Below, one piece after another: positions 1 through 6,002 of a DNA stretch of 6,002 nt. Position numbers and translations under genes: made by a program. This stretch comes from JAHQVK01 sp039819565 (lineage in GTDB: Bacteria; Myxococcota; Kuafuiibacteriia; Kuafuiibacteriales; Kuafuiibacteriaceae), in assembly GCA_039819565.1 (NCBI GenBank), contig JBCBRU010000555.1:1-6002 (forward strand), read 5' to 3'. Each line of letters starts with the position of its first letter. The first letter of the stretch is position 1. The notes beneath the pieces were generated by a model. That model worked only from the letters and a program-made list of their open reading frames with translations. It was not told the origin of the DNA and did not search any database.

Positions 1-97
1 GTTCCGCGAAAGACCGAAAGATCAGCTCCCCCTCGCGCCCGGCGTCGGTGGCGCACACCACCCGCTCCACCTCCGCAGCCCGAACGACGCGGGCTGC
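1..97 (-). pseudogene. topB: Topoisomerase III TOPRIM-domain fragment, on the opposite strand to the rest of the enzyme
   Basis: Read on the minus strand (codons aligned to 71-73), this stretch encodes ...EVERVVCATDAGREGELIFR SFAE and leaves the window at position 1. ATDAGREGELIFR is the signature acidic motif of the TOPRIM domain in bacterial topoisomerase III, where the Asp and Glu residues bind the catalytic magnesium. The second Asp of the generic DxDxE motif is Gly here, as is common in the DAGREGE-type Topo III proteins. The frame is open on the right to an ATG at 167-169, but the residues coded there are antisense to the plus-strand topoisomerase and do not resemble Topo III, so native homology ends somewhere between about 75 and 118. 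This domain should directly precede the strand-passage core that is instead found on the plus strand from about position 91. It is therefore best read as the displaced N-terminal part of the same gene rather than as an independent gene. Identity of the motif is firm; the cause of the strand switch is inference. Confidence 0.8.
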
Positions 98-99
98 GG
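73..99. repeat. 10-bp inverted repeat at the topoisomerase strand-switch point
   Basis: CCGCAGCCCG (73-82) and CGGGCTGCGG (90-99) are perfect reverse complements separated by the 7-base loop AACGACG. The repeat sits exactly where Topo III homology changes from the minus strand (RAAEVERVV side) to the plus strand (LRAGLAALRP side). A short inverted repeat at such a junction is what is expected of inversion by microhomology, or of a fold-back chimera made during amplification or assembly. It is not followed by a T-run, so it is not an intrinsic terminator. Confidence 0.75.
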
Positions 100-114
100 G
101 CTGGTCTCGCGGCT

Positions 115-2967
115 TTGCGCCCCCTCGCGGACTACGACGGGCTGGCCCGCGCGGCCCAAGGTCGAGCATGGATCGACTGGTGGTTGGGCATGAACGCCTC
201 CCGGGCGTTGAGTCTCACCCACGCTGGACGTCTCAGCGCTGGGCGCGTTCAGACCCCGACCCTGGCCGCGGTGGTCGCGAGGGATCGGGCCATCGCCGCG
301 CACGCGCCACCCCTGAAGCATCGCGTCGACGTCGACTTCGAGGGCGCTACGAGCTTCTCGGGCTCGGCCCATCGACCCGAGGCTCCGCTGCCCGGAAGCC
401 TCGACTTCGATCCGGCCGACGAACGCGCGGGAGCGGCCGGTATCGGTGAGGAGGTCTACGTAGATGCGGTCGAGACCGAGGACGTGGAGGTTCCTCCGCC
501 CCCGTTTTACGACCTTGATGGGCTCCAGCAAGCTGCCTTTCGCAAGCACCGCTTCTCGGCCCGGCGAACTCTGGAGCTTGCCCAGAACCTCTACGAGCGT
601 CGTCTCTTGACCTACCCAAGGACGGAGTCCACCCACATTGGCCCCGAGGAGGCCGCCGAGCTGCCGGAGCTGCTTCGAGCGGTGGTGGAGCGGCGTGGTC
701 TCACCCTCGGGAAGGTCCCCTTGGCTCCCGAATCCCTCGGCCCCCGCCACGTGGATGCGGCCGCGGTGGGGGATCATCCCGCCCTCCTTCCCACCCTTCG
801 TGCCCCGCCTCCGAACCTGGCTCACGACCTCGCGGCAGTGCTGGATCTCGTGGAGCGGCGCCTCTTGGCCGCCGTCGCTCCTGCCGCCCAAATTCGGCTG
901 ACCACGGTGCGTTTGCAGGGCGCGGTGCTTCCGGTAACGGCCCGCGGCGCGGAAGTCCTCGAGGCTGGAGGCCAGGCCTTCGAGCCCCCTACAGATCCGC
1001 TGCCGGTACTGCCCTCGCTCGGTCCAGGAGAGGTCGTAGGGGTCACTGCGGTACGGGTCCGTGAGCACCGGGCTCCGCCGCCCCCTGCCTTCGACGATGC
1101 CTCCACCCTCGCCCACATGCGCGCGCACGGTTTGGGCACGCCCGCGACGCGGGCCGATGTTCTCGAAGGCCTCCTGCGAAAGGGATACTTGGAGCGCCGA
1201 GGGAACGAGCTGGCGTCGACCCTTCGAGGTCGGCAGCTCATCGACCTCGCTCCCGCCCAACTCACCGCGCCTGATCTGACCGCTGAGCTCGAAAGTTCTC
1301 TTGCGGATCTTCGGTCCGGAGCGCTCGCCCTGGAGACCCTCCTGGATCGAGCCCGCGACCTCACCCGGGAACTGGTGGCCGAAGTGGCGGGAGGAGGCCG
1401 TGTCGACGCCGAAGAGGACGGGGCCCTCCGCCTCGAAACGGCGGTGGCCTTTCCTGAGGAGCGTATGGAGCGGCCGGATTTCGAGGACCTGCTCCTGGAG
1501 GGCGTCGACACCGAGGCTCTAGCGGAGGTCCGTCGGCAGCTCCTCGACACCGGTCGGGCGTGGTGGGCGGCCAGCCCATGGCTCGCCACCCGCCACGCGC
1601 TGCTCGTCGCGCGAGACTTTCCCGGGACCTGCTGGGTCGAGCGTTCCGAACCGGCCCTCGTCGACGATGAGGTGATGACGCTGCGGTCCCTGGGGGTGAG
1701 GGCGGACCGCCTCCACGCGGACCTGGATGAGGAGACGCACGCGGCCACGAGGGCTCGCTACGCTGCGGGCGCTCTTGAGGTTTTGTTCACGGTGGGCGAC
1801 GTCGAGCTTTCGCCCGCCCCGGCCTTGCACGTCAGGGACCTCGATCTCACGCCCTGGCGGCCTCCGCCCGAGACCGGCCCGGTTCTGTCCTTGGGCTTCG
1901 GGGCTGACCCCGTGATCTCCGACCCCGTGACCTCCGGTTGGGGGGAGGTCGCCCTCGAAGTCGTGCGCAAGCCACGTAGCGCCTGGGCGGAGTGTTTGCG
2001 CAGTATGGATCGCCCTGGTCCCACTTTGGTCTTGGGGGCCGAGCCCGCGGAGACTCGGCTCGCGGCCGACGCTCTCGGAGGATTAGCCCTCACCGCCGGC
2101 CGAGCCGCTTCGGAGCGGCGATCGCTTCTCGAGTCCTTTCTCGACGGTGGGTCTCTGCTCGTGGCGGACGCGGCCATGGTGTCGCCGCGGCAGGCCTTCC
2201 CGGGTCTTCGGGCGCTGGTCCTGACTGGTCTCCCGATGGGGATAGAAAACTTCGCAGAGCGGGTCCTCGGCCCCTCGGTGCTCGACGAAGAGGTTCGGAT
2301 CATTCTCCTCGCTGACCGCGACCCCTCCCGTGCCCGGGATCGACTCGAGCGTGCGTTTCCGCCCCCAGCGGCCCTGCAGTCCGTGCTGCCGTCGACCCGG
2401 CGCGCTGAGGCCGAGCTCCTGGAGGGGTCCGCGCTCGAGCCTGCGGTGGGGCGCCGGCTCCTCGCTCGGGCCGAAGCTCACGGACTGGTTCGCCGAGAGC
2501 AGGATATCTTGCGTCCAGGGCTTCGCACCCTCGACGGCTACGCTGCCTTTCGACGCCAGGCCCTCGAGAGCCTGGATCTTCTCGCGGCTTGGGCGGCTGA
2601 GCCCGACTGCCGCCTGCAGCTGCTGTCCCGGGCGGTGGCCGGCCGCGAGATCGAGGCCTGCGGAGTATGCGATGTGTGTGACCCCGACGGTGCACGGGCC
2701 CAGAGATTTCGTCCCCCCAACGAAGCCGAGCGGGCTCTCATGACGGAGATTTTGACGGTTCTCGCCCGCGGCGGGCCAGCTCCTCGGTCGCGGCTTCGAG
2801 ATGCCGTCGGGGGTCGCCGGGTGGACGGTGCGCTCGACGCCCTGCGCTCCGCTCGGCTCGTCCAGGTTCGCATCCAGGTTCGGGCTCAACGAGAGATCCG
2901 TTTTTTCGAAGCGACGGAGGAGGGGCGCTCTCGGCCCCCCCTCGACCTCGTTCGGGTCCCCCGGTGA
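115..2967 (+). CDS. topB: Topoisomerase III-like enzyme fused to a degenerate RecQ-like module (N-terminal TOPRIM missing)
   Basis: The product is a type IA DNA topoisomerase that should cut and pass single DNA strands through a 5'-phosphotyrosine link. Residues numbered from TTG 115 show the Topo III core: DWWLGMNASRA (21-31), SAGRVQTPTL (41-50), the active-site TYPRTES with catalytic Tyr167 and Arg169 (usually TYPRTDS), DHPALLPT (220-227) and GLGTPATRADVLEGLLRKGY (339-358). Instead of the C4 zinc ribbons common at the end of bacterial type IA enzymes, residues about 455-940 align with RecQ. They include an intact four-cysteine site, C832-x16-C849-x2-C852-x2-C855, then a winged-helix-like tail (about 869-940). 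The helicase Walker A, DEAH box and arginine-finger motif are absent. The N-terminal TOPRIM domain is not encoded in this frame but on the minus strand at 1-97. TTG 115 is only the first start in the window and has no ribosome site; the frame is open to position 1 and Topo III similarity (LRAGLAALRP) begins near 94, so the true 5' end is lost or displaced. As it stands the polypeptide could not be catalytic. Family assignment is confident; the RecQ match is by motif and spacing. Confidence 0.9.
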   Translation: MRPLADYDGLARAAQGRAWIDWWLGMNASRALSLTHAGRLSAGRVQTPTLAAVVARDRAIAAHAPPLKHRVDVDFEGATSFSGSAHRPEAPLPGSLDFDPADERAGAAGIGEEVYVDAVETEDVEVPPPPFYDLDGLQQAAFRKHRFSARRTLELAQNLYERRLLTYPRTESTHIGPEEAAELPELLRAVVERRGLTLGKVPLAPESLGPRHVDAAAVGDHPALLPTLRAPPPNLAHDLAAVLDLVERRLLAAVAPAAQIRLTTVRLQGAVLPVTARGAEVLEAGGQAFEPPTDPLPVLPSLGPGEVVGVTAVRVREHRAPPPPAFDDASTLAHMRAHGLGTPATRADVLEGLLRKGYLERRGNELASTLRGRQLIDLAPAQLTAPDLTAELESSLADLRSGALALETLLDRARDLTRELVAEVAGGGRVDAEEDGALRLETAVAFPEERMERPDFEDLLLEGVDTEALAEVRRQLLDTGRAWWAASPWLATRHALLVARDFPGTCWVERSEPALVDDEVMTLRSLGVRADRLHADLDEETHAATRARYAAGALEVLFTVGDVELSPAPALHVRDLDLTPWRPPPETGPVLSLGFGADPVISDPVTSGWGEVALEVVRKPRSAWAECLRSMDRPGPTLVLGAEPAETRLAADALGGLALTAGRAASERRSLLESFLDGGSLLVADAAMVSPRQAFPGLRALVLTGLPMGIENFAERVLGPSVLDEEVRIILLADRDPSRARDRLERAFPPPAALQSVLPSTRRAEAELLEGSALEPAVGRRLLARAEAHGLVRREQDILRPGLRTLDGYAAFRRQALESLDLLAAWAAEPDCRLQLLSRAVAGREIEACGVCDVCDPDGARAQRFRPPNEAERALMTEILTVLARGGPAPRSRLRDAVGGRRVDGALDALRSARLVQVRIQVRAQREIRFFEATEEGRSRPPLDLVRVPR
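1477..2934 (+). other. RecQ-like pseudo-helicase and zinc-binding module within the topoisomerase
   Basis: Domain-level call inside the preceding gene (residues about 455-940). PALVDDEVMTLRSLGVRADR (513-532) with following LHADLDEE matches the RecQ stretch 'SPLIALMKDQV..L...G..A..LHS'. Residues 612-735 match RecQ helicase lobe 2: TLVLG for motif IV, ERRSLLESFLDGGSLLVAD for the segment before motif V, then LRALVLTGLPMGIENFAERV for the 'VR.VVH.D.P..IE.Y.QE' region. DCRLQLLSRAV...ACGVCDVC (831-855) is the RecQ zinc motif with the same 16/2/2 spacing as E. coli RecQ. Catalytic motifs are gone: SPWLATRH stands where the GKS/T loop should be, no DE-x-H box follows the GDVELS segment, and the GRAGRDG motif is replaced by VLGPSVLDE. 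A DNA-binding or scaffolding role is inferred. The boundary of the module is approximate. Confidence 0.8.
1906..1935 (+). repeat. 15-bp in-frame tandem duplication
   Basis: GACCCCGTGATCTCC is followed directly by GACCCCGTGACCTCC, one mismatch in 15. It encodes DPVIS-DPVTS (residues 598-607), in the part of the pseudo-helicase that corresponds to the loop after RecQ motif III. It keeps the reading frame. It probably reflects relaxed constraint or slippage. Confidence 0.7.
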
Positions 2968-3075
2968 GGCCGCTGCCGTTTCATTCGGGAGCAGCTCAGG
3001 TTTCGCCATCCGCTCCGGAGAGGTGAAGCCCCCGTTCCGGTTCGAGCCAGACTCCGGCCGACCGATGGCTTCCTC
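2968..3075 (+). other. Intergenic gap between the topoisomerase and the hybrid kinase
   Basis: No gene is supported in these 108 bases. No recognisable -35/-10 promoter and no hairpin plus T-run terminator is visible. A Shine-Dalgarno-like GGAGAGGTG lies at about 3017-3025 but is some 50 bases before the kinase start and is followed by no suitable in-frame start at normal distance. The kinase frame is open from the topoisomerase stop (TGA 2965-2967, same frame) through this gap, with no ATG, GTG or TTG in that frame before GTG 3076. Confidence 0.5.
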
Positions 3076-4971
3076 GTGGCCGCCGAGCTGCCCTACCTCG
3101 CGAGCTTGGAGCCCTTCGAGCTTCTCGACGCACCCATCTGGCTGCTCGACATGCGGCGCTATCGCCAGGTTTGGGCGAATCAAGCTGGGCTCGATCTCTG
3201 GGGCGTGTCCAGTCAGGAGGAGCTCCTCGCGCGGGACCTCGAGGAGGATATGTCCCCGGCCGTCCGCGATCGGCTCGAGAAGGTCCGAGCCATGGCCGAA
3301 GACGGGATGGTGATGCGGGAGTCGGTCTCCCTCTTTCCGCGAGGTAAACCCGTTCGCACTCAGATCCTGGTCCGGGGCGTCCGTACTCCGCTCGCGGAGT
3401 ATCCTCTTCTTCTCAATCAGGCCCAGGTTGTCGCTCGAGGCGCCGACGAGATGAGCAACCGCGCCTTCGACGCCCTCCTCTGGACCCCTTCCGCGGTGTC
3501 GCTGTTTTCTAAGGACGGCACCCAGGCTCTTTGGGAGAACCAATCGTCGCGGATGCTCTTTGGGGAGCGGGGGGCCCTGGGGCCGAGCCTGTGGTCCCGT
3601 TTTGCACGCTCCGAGGATCGCGAGGAGCTCTCCGAGGTGCTCTCCGAGTCAGAGTTTCTCAGCGACGCCCGGCTTCTCCAAACGGTCTGGGGGCCGCGGT
3701 GGCATCTGATCGACGTTCGTCGCATGACGGACAGCTCGACCGCGCAGCCGGCCCTCCTCATGCTCCATACCGATATCCATCAGTGGAAGGTCGCCGAGCT
3801 CGAGCTGAGGGACGCCAAGGCGGCGGCCGACAAGGCCCGACTTCGCGCCGAGTCGGCCTCGCAGGCTCGGAATGCGTTCTTGGCGAACATGAGCCACGAG
3901 ATTCGCACCCCGCTGAACGGAGTCCTCGGAACCTTGCAGGTGATGGGTGATACTCCGCTCGACCCCGAGCAGTGCGAGCTCCTGGAAGCGGCTCAGGGAT
4001 CCGCGTCGGCGCTATTGGGCATGCTCAACAGCCTTCTCGACTCCTCGCTGCTCGAGTCGGGAGAGCTCTGCCTGAAATCCGTCCCCTTCGAGGTCACGAC
4101 CATGGTCGCCGAGGCCGTTCGCGCCCACCGCGCCGAGGCGGAGGCAAAGGGTGTCTCTTTCGACGTCGAGATCCCGGAAGACGCGGTGCACGTCCGCGGA
4201 GACCCCGAGCGCCTCGCCCAGGTGTTGCGAAATCTGGTCGACAACGCGGTCAAGTTCACGGAGCGAGGCCAAGTTCGAGTGCAAGCTCGAATGCGGGTTC
4301 GCGAGGGCGGAGGCACGGTGTCTCTCGAGATCACGATTCGAGATACCGGCTGCGGTCTGAGCGAGGATGAGCTCGAGCGAATCTTCGTCGCCTTCACCCA
4401 AGTCGACGGCTCGTTCACCCGGCTTCACGGGGGCGCGGGACTCGGCCTCTCGCTGTCGCGTGCTCTGCTTCAGCTCATGGGCGGGTCCCTCGGGGTCGAG
4501 AGCGAGAGCGGCCGCGGATCCTGCTTCACGGTTCGGGTGGACCTCGAGAGCGCACCCCCCGCCGAGGACCCGGAGATGCTCCTCGCGTCCGGTTCCGAGA
4601 AGCTCCGAGTGCTCGTCGTGGACGACAACCCGGTCAACCGGCGAGTGATTCTCGGCATGCTGCGGGGGCTCGCGTGCACCATCGTCGAGGCCGAAGACGG
4701 TCTCGAGGCGGTCCATTTGTTCGAGAGCGGGGACTTCGACGTCGTGCTCATGGACTTGCAGATGCCTCGTCTGGACGGCTGGGACGCGACCTTACGCATT
4801 CGTGAGATCGAGCGGGAGCGGGGACGACCGGGCGCGGTGGTCATCGCGGTCACCGCCAATACCCTGCCGGAGGACAAGGTGCGTTGCCGAGAAGTGGGGA
4901 TGGATGCCTTCCTCGCCAAGCCCTGTCGAAAGCAAGAACTCCTGCGGGAGATGGCGCGAGGAGCTGTCTAG
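3076..4971 (+). CDS. Soluble hybrid sensor histidine kinase / response regulator (PAS-PAS-HisKA-HATPase-REC)
   Basis: A 631-residue kinase that should autophosphorylate on His and pass the phosphate to its own receiver. Domains in order: PAS 1, about 12-118, with the WANQAGLDLWGVSSQEELLARD and LFPRGKP features of the tandem-PAS hybrid kinases common in proteobacteria (family resemblance from memory); PAS 2, about 127-235, including GPRWHLIDVRR; a helical coiled linker (236-265); HisKA with FLANMSHEIRTPLNGV and phospho-acceptor His274; HATPase with N box RNLVDNAVKF (385-394), G1 box DTGCG (423-427), F box (437-440) and G2 box GGAGLGL (452-458); and a C-terminal receiver, 509-630, with acidic pair D516/D517, phospho-acceptor D560, T593 and K615. 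All catalytic residues are present, so it is likely active. There is no signal peptide, membrane segment or Hpt domain, so it should sense a cytosolic cue and need a separate phosphotransfer partner or signal through its own REC. GTG 3076 is the only common start in frame after the upstream stop, but it lacks a good ribosome site. Confidence 0.95.
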   Translation: MAAELPYLASLEPFELLDAPIWLLDMRRYRQVWANQAGLDLWGVSSQEELLARDLEEDMSPAVRDRLEKVRAMAEDGMVMRESVSLFPRGKPVRTQILVRGVRTPLAEYPLLLNQAQVVARGADEMSNRAFDALLWTPSAVSLFSKDGTQALWENQSSRMLFGERGALGPSLWSRFARSEDREELSEVLSESEFLSDARLLQTVWGPRWHLIDVRRMTDSSTAQPALLMLHTDIHQWKVAELELRDAKAAADKARLRAESASQARNAFLANMSHEIRTPLNGVLGTLQVMGDTPLDPEQCELLEAAQGSASALLGMLNSLLDSSLLESGELCLKSVPFEVTTMVAEAVRAHRAEAEAKGVSFDVEIPEDAVHVRGDPERLAQVLRNLVDNAVKFTERGQVRVQARMRVREGGGTVSLEITIRDTGCGLSEDELERIFVAFTQVDGSFTRLHGGAGLGLSLSRALLQLMGGSLGVESESGRGSCFTVRVDLESAPPAEDPEMLLASGSEKLRVLVVDDNPVNRRVILGMLRGLACTIVEAEDGLEAVHLFESGDFDVVLMDLQMPRLDGWDATLRIREIERERGRPGAVVIAVTANTLPEDKVRCREVGMDAFLAKPCRKQELLREMARGAV

Positions 4972-4973
4972 CC

Positions 4974-6002
4974 TTACCGAGCGGGAGGTAGCCCTTCGGC
5001 CACGATGCGGGCGTGCCGTCGCATCCGTTCGGCCTGAAGCGGACTGAACACCGCCTCGGGGGCAAGGCTGGGGTTCGGGAGCATTAGGGTGTCGTCTCCC
5101 GTGTCAGGCAGTCGGTCTTCGAGGCCGCTCGCTTCTCGGGAGTGGTAGAGCCCCAGGAAATGGCCGAGCTCGTGGGCGAGCCGCCGGGCCAGGACCTCGG
5201 TGGGCCACGGGATGGGGTCGGTCGAAGCACCGAAACACTCCCGCCCCCGCAGAAAGACCCCGCCTCCGCGTGCGCCGAAGGTCGGAATGCGGGGGACGAG
5301 CCCGTCGAGCGTCGTGCGCGACCCAACCGCGGGGAACACGCGCTCGATACATCCGGCGAAGACGACCTCGACCTCGCCGGTCGCCTCCGGCACCAGCGCC
5401 TCGAGCGCCGCCGGTGCGCCTTCGAACCACTCCAAACGCGTGGGGAGGTTCGGGTCGTCCTCGGATTTCGTCACCGTGACGCTCAGCGCCGACGGTGCCA
5501 TCAAGGACTGTACCTGGTTCAAGAGCCGCGCCGTCTCGTGGGGAGGAGCGCTCGACGAGAATGGGCCGTGCCGAAACTCGAGCTCGATCGACGCTGAGGC
5601 CGCGGGGGACGGAAGGGCGCGACTCCAGACCCGCAGGCGGTCGGGAGGGGTCTCCCCGTCGAGGAATGTCGCGCTGAGCGTGCTGCAACTCAAGCTGCCG
5701 AAGCGGAGTCGGGCCGGACCCTCCACGGGTGCCGGCGGCTGATGCACGAAAAGACCTGAACCTGCGGCCAGCGAGAAGCGCTCCGGGCAGTCGCGGCAGC
5801 TCGGCCCGCCCTCGAGCGACTCGACCCAGCGTCGGTCCGTCTCGAGGCGAGCGACCTGGACGCAGCCCTCGACCTCGACGAAGACCGCGAAACCTGCGCC
5901 TCCACCCTCGGATAGAAACCACACGGTGCGGGTGAGGATCACCGTGAGCCTTGTCCTGGTGGCGGGAGGGGTGGGCTCGAGCGCCTGCCGCTCTGCGCCG
6001 CA
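4974..6002 (-). CDS. Putative lipoprotein metzincin-type zinc metalloprotease, 5' partial
   Basis: The reading frame enters from the right edge and stops at TAA (4974-4976). Numbered from an internal GTG at 5942, the catalytic site is HELGHFLGLYH (257-267; positions 5142-5174), a complete HExxHxxGxxH with three zinc-binding His and the general-base Glu258. It is followed by LPDTGDDTLMLPNP, where Met287 is a plausible Met-turn, and a terminal FSPLQAERMRRHARIV typical of secreted bacterial metzincins with 'LSP.Q...M..HP.V' ends. The HExxHxxGLYH form and the DT before the Met-turn recall pappalysin-like (M43) enzymes, but the exact family is not settled. About 250 residues precede the site; the first 130 are beta-rich-looking and unrecognised. 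Six cysteines (27, 49, 52, 86, 198, 236) fit an extracytoplasmic, disulfide-bonded protein. Upstream of GTG 5942 the frame stays open and reads CGAERQALEPTPPATRTRLT; the Cys codon at 6000-6002 could be a lipobox Cys, so the signal peptide would lie beyond the window and 5942 is probably not the true start. It converges on the kinase gene with 2 bp between stops. Confidence 0.85.
   Translation of the reverse strand, partial: CGAERQALEPTPPATRTRLTVILTRTVWFLSEGGGAGFAVFVEVEGCVQVARLETDRRWVESLEGGPSCRDCPERFSLAAGSGLFVHQPPAPVEGPARLRFGSLSCSTLSATFLDGETPPDRLRVWSRALPSPAASASIELEFRHGPFSSSAPPHETARLLNQVQSLMAPSALSVTVTKSEDDPNLPTRLEWFEGAPAALEALVPEATGEVEVVFAGCIERVFPAVGSRTTLDGLVPRIPTFGARGGGVFLRGRECFGASTDPIPWPTEVLARRLAHELGHFLGLYHSREASGLEDRLPDTGDDTLMLPNPSLAPEAVFSPLQAERMRRHARIVAEGLPPAR

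Noticed and set aside
22..1260. Long open frame of 412 codons on the minus strand
   Set aside because: It is antisense to the topoisomerase core, shows Arg/Gly-rich low-complexity sequence and no recognisable domain. GC-rich DNA with biased third positions produces such shadows. It is also in a different frame from the real TOPRIM fragment at 1-97.
822..1748. 308-codon minus-strand frame rich in Ser and Arg
   Set aside because: The composition is that of antisense translation of GC-rich coding DNA; no domain is visible and the plus-strand topoisomerase motifs explain the region.
2922..2946. Possible hairpin GAGGGGC...GCCCCCCCTC near the end of the topoisomerase gene
   Set aside because: It lies inside the coding region about 20 bases before the stop, needs a bulge, and has no T-run after it; G- and C-runs are common here. 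Not supportable as a terminator.
3013..3057. CCGGAG (3015-3020) and CTCCGG (3052-3057) as an operator or terminator stem in the intergenic gap
   Set aside because: Only 6 bp with a 31-base loop in GC-rich DNA, expected by chance, and no T-run follows.
2083..3543. Long open frame of 486 codons on the minus strand spanning the topoisomerase end and the kinase start
   Set aside because: Antisense to two well-supported genes and to the gap between them, with no recognisable motif. Treated as a shadow frame.
5200..5742. 180-codon plus-strand frame opposite the protease gene
   Set aside because: The minus strand here encodes the zinc-binding site and a coherent secreted protein; the plus-strand frame has no recognisable features.
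1..6002. CRISPR array, tRNA, rRNA, insertion sequence or attachment site
   Set aside because: No regularly spaced repeats, no tRNA- or rRNA-like segment, no transposase motif and no terminal inverted repeats were seen; the only repeats are the 10-bp inverted repeat and the 15-bp duplication reported.

Overview
The window is very GC-rich (roughly two thirds G+C by eye, with strong third-position G/C bias and long antisense shadow frames). Its gene content suggests a myxobacterium-like, deltaproteobacterial lineage: a putative lipoprotein metzincin protease, a soluble PAS hybrid kinase and a mosaic topoisomerase. That placement is inference from style of content; no rRNA, tRNA or lineage marker is present.

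Layout. (1) Positions 1 to about 97, minus strand: a piece of a type IA topoisomerase TOPRIM domain with the motif ATDAGREGELIFR, running off the left edge. (2) From about 91 to 2967, plus strand: the rest of a topoisomerase III-like enzyme (strand-passage core with catalytic Tyr at 613-615), fused in frame to a RecQ-like module that has lost its helicase motifs but keeps the RecQ four-cysteine zinc site and a winged-helix-like tail. The TOPRIM piece and the core should be one continuous polypeptide, yet they lie on opposite strands and meet at a 10-bp inverted repeat (73-99). This is either a real inversion or an amplification/assembly chimera. (3) 2968-3075: a 108-bp gap with no convincing promoter or terminator. 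(4) 3076-4971, plus strand: a cytosolic hybrid histidine kinase (PAS-PAS-HisKA-HATPase-REC). (5) 4974 to the right edge, minus strand: a metzincin-type zinc metalloprotease, probably a lipoprotein whose lipobox Cys is the last codon visible, convergent with the kinase and separated from it by 2 bp.

How the genes relate. The topoisomerase and kinase are codirectional but separated by 108 bp and have no evident functional link; the protease is on the opposite strand. The main point of interest is the Topo III-RecQ fusion. RecQ helicases and Topo III act together to unlink recombination and replication intermediates. Here the two families are joined in one chain with the helicase half apparently catalytically dead, which suggests a DNA-binding or guiding role. 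It is distinct from reverse gyrase, where the helicase-like part precedes the topoisomerase. Whether this architecture has been described cannot be judged from the sequence alone.
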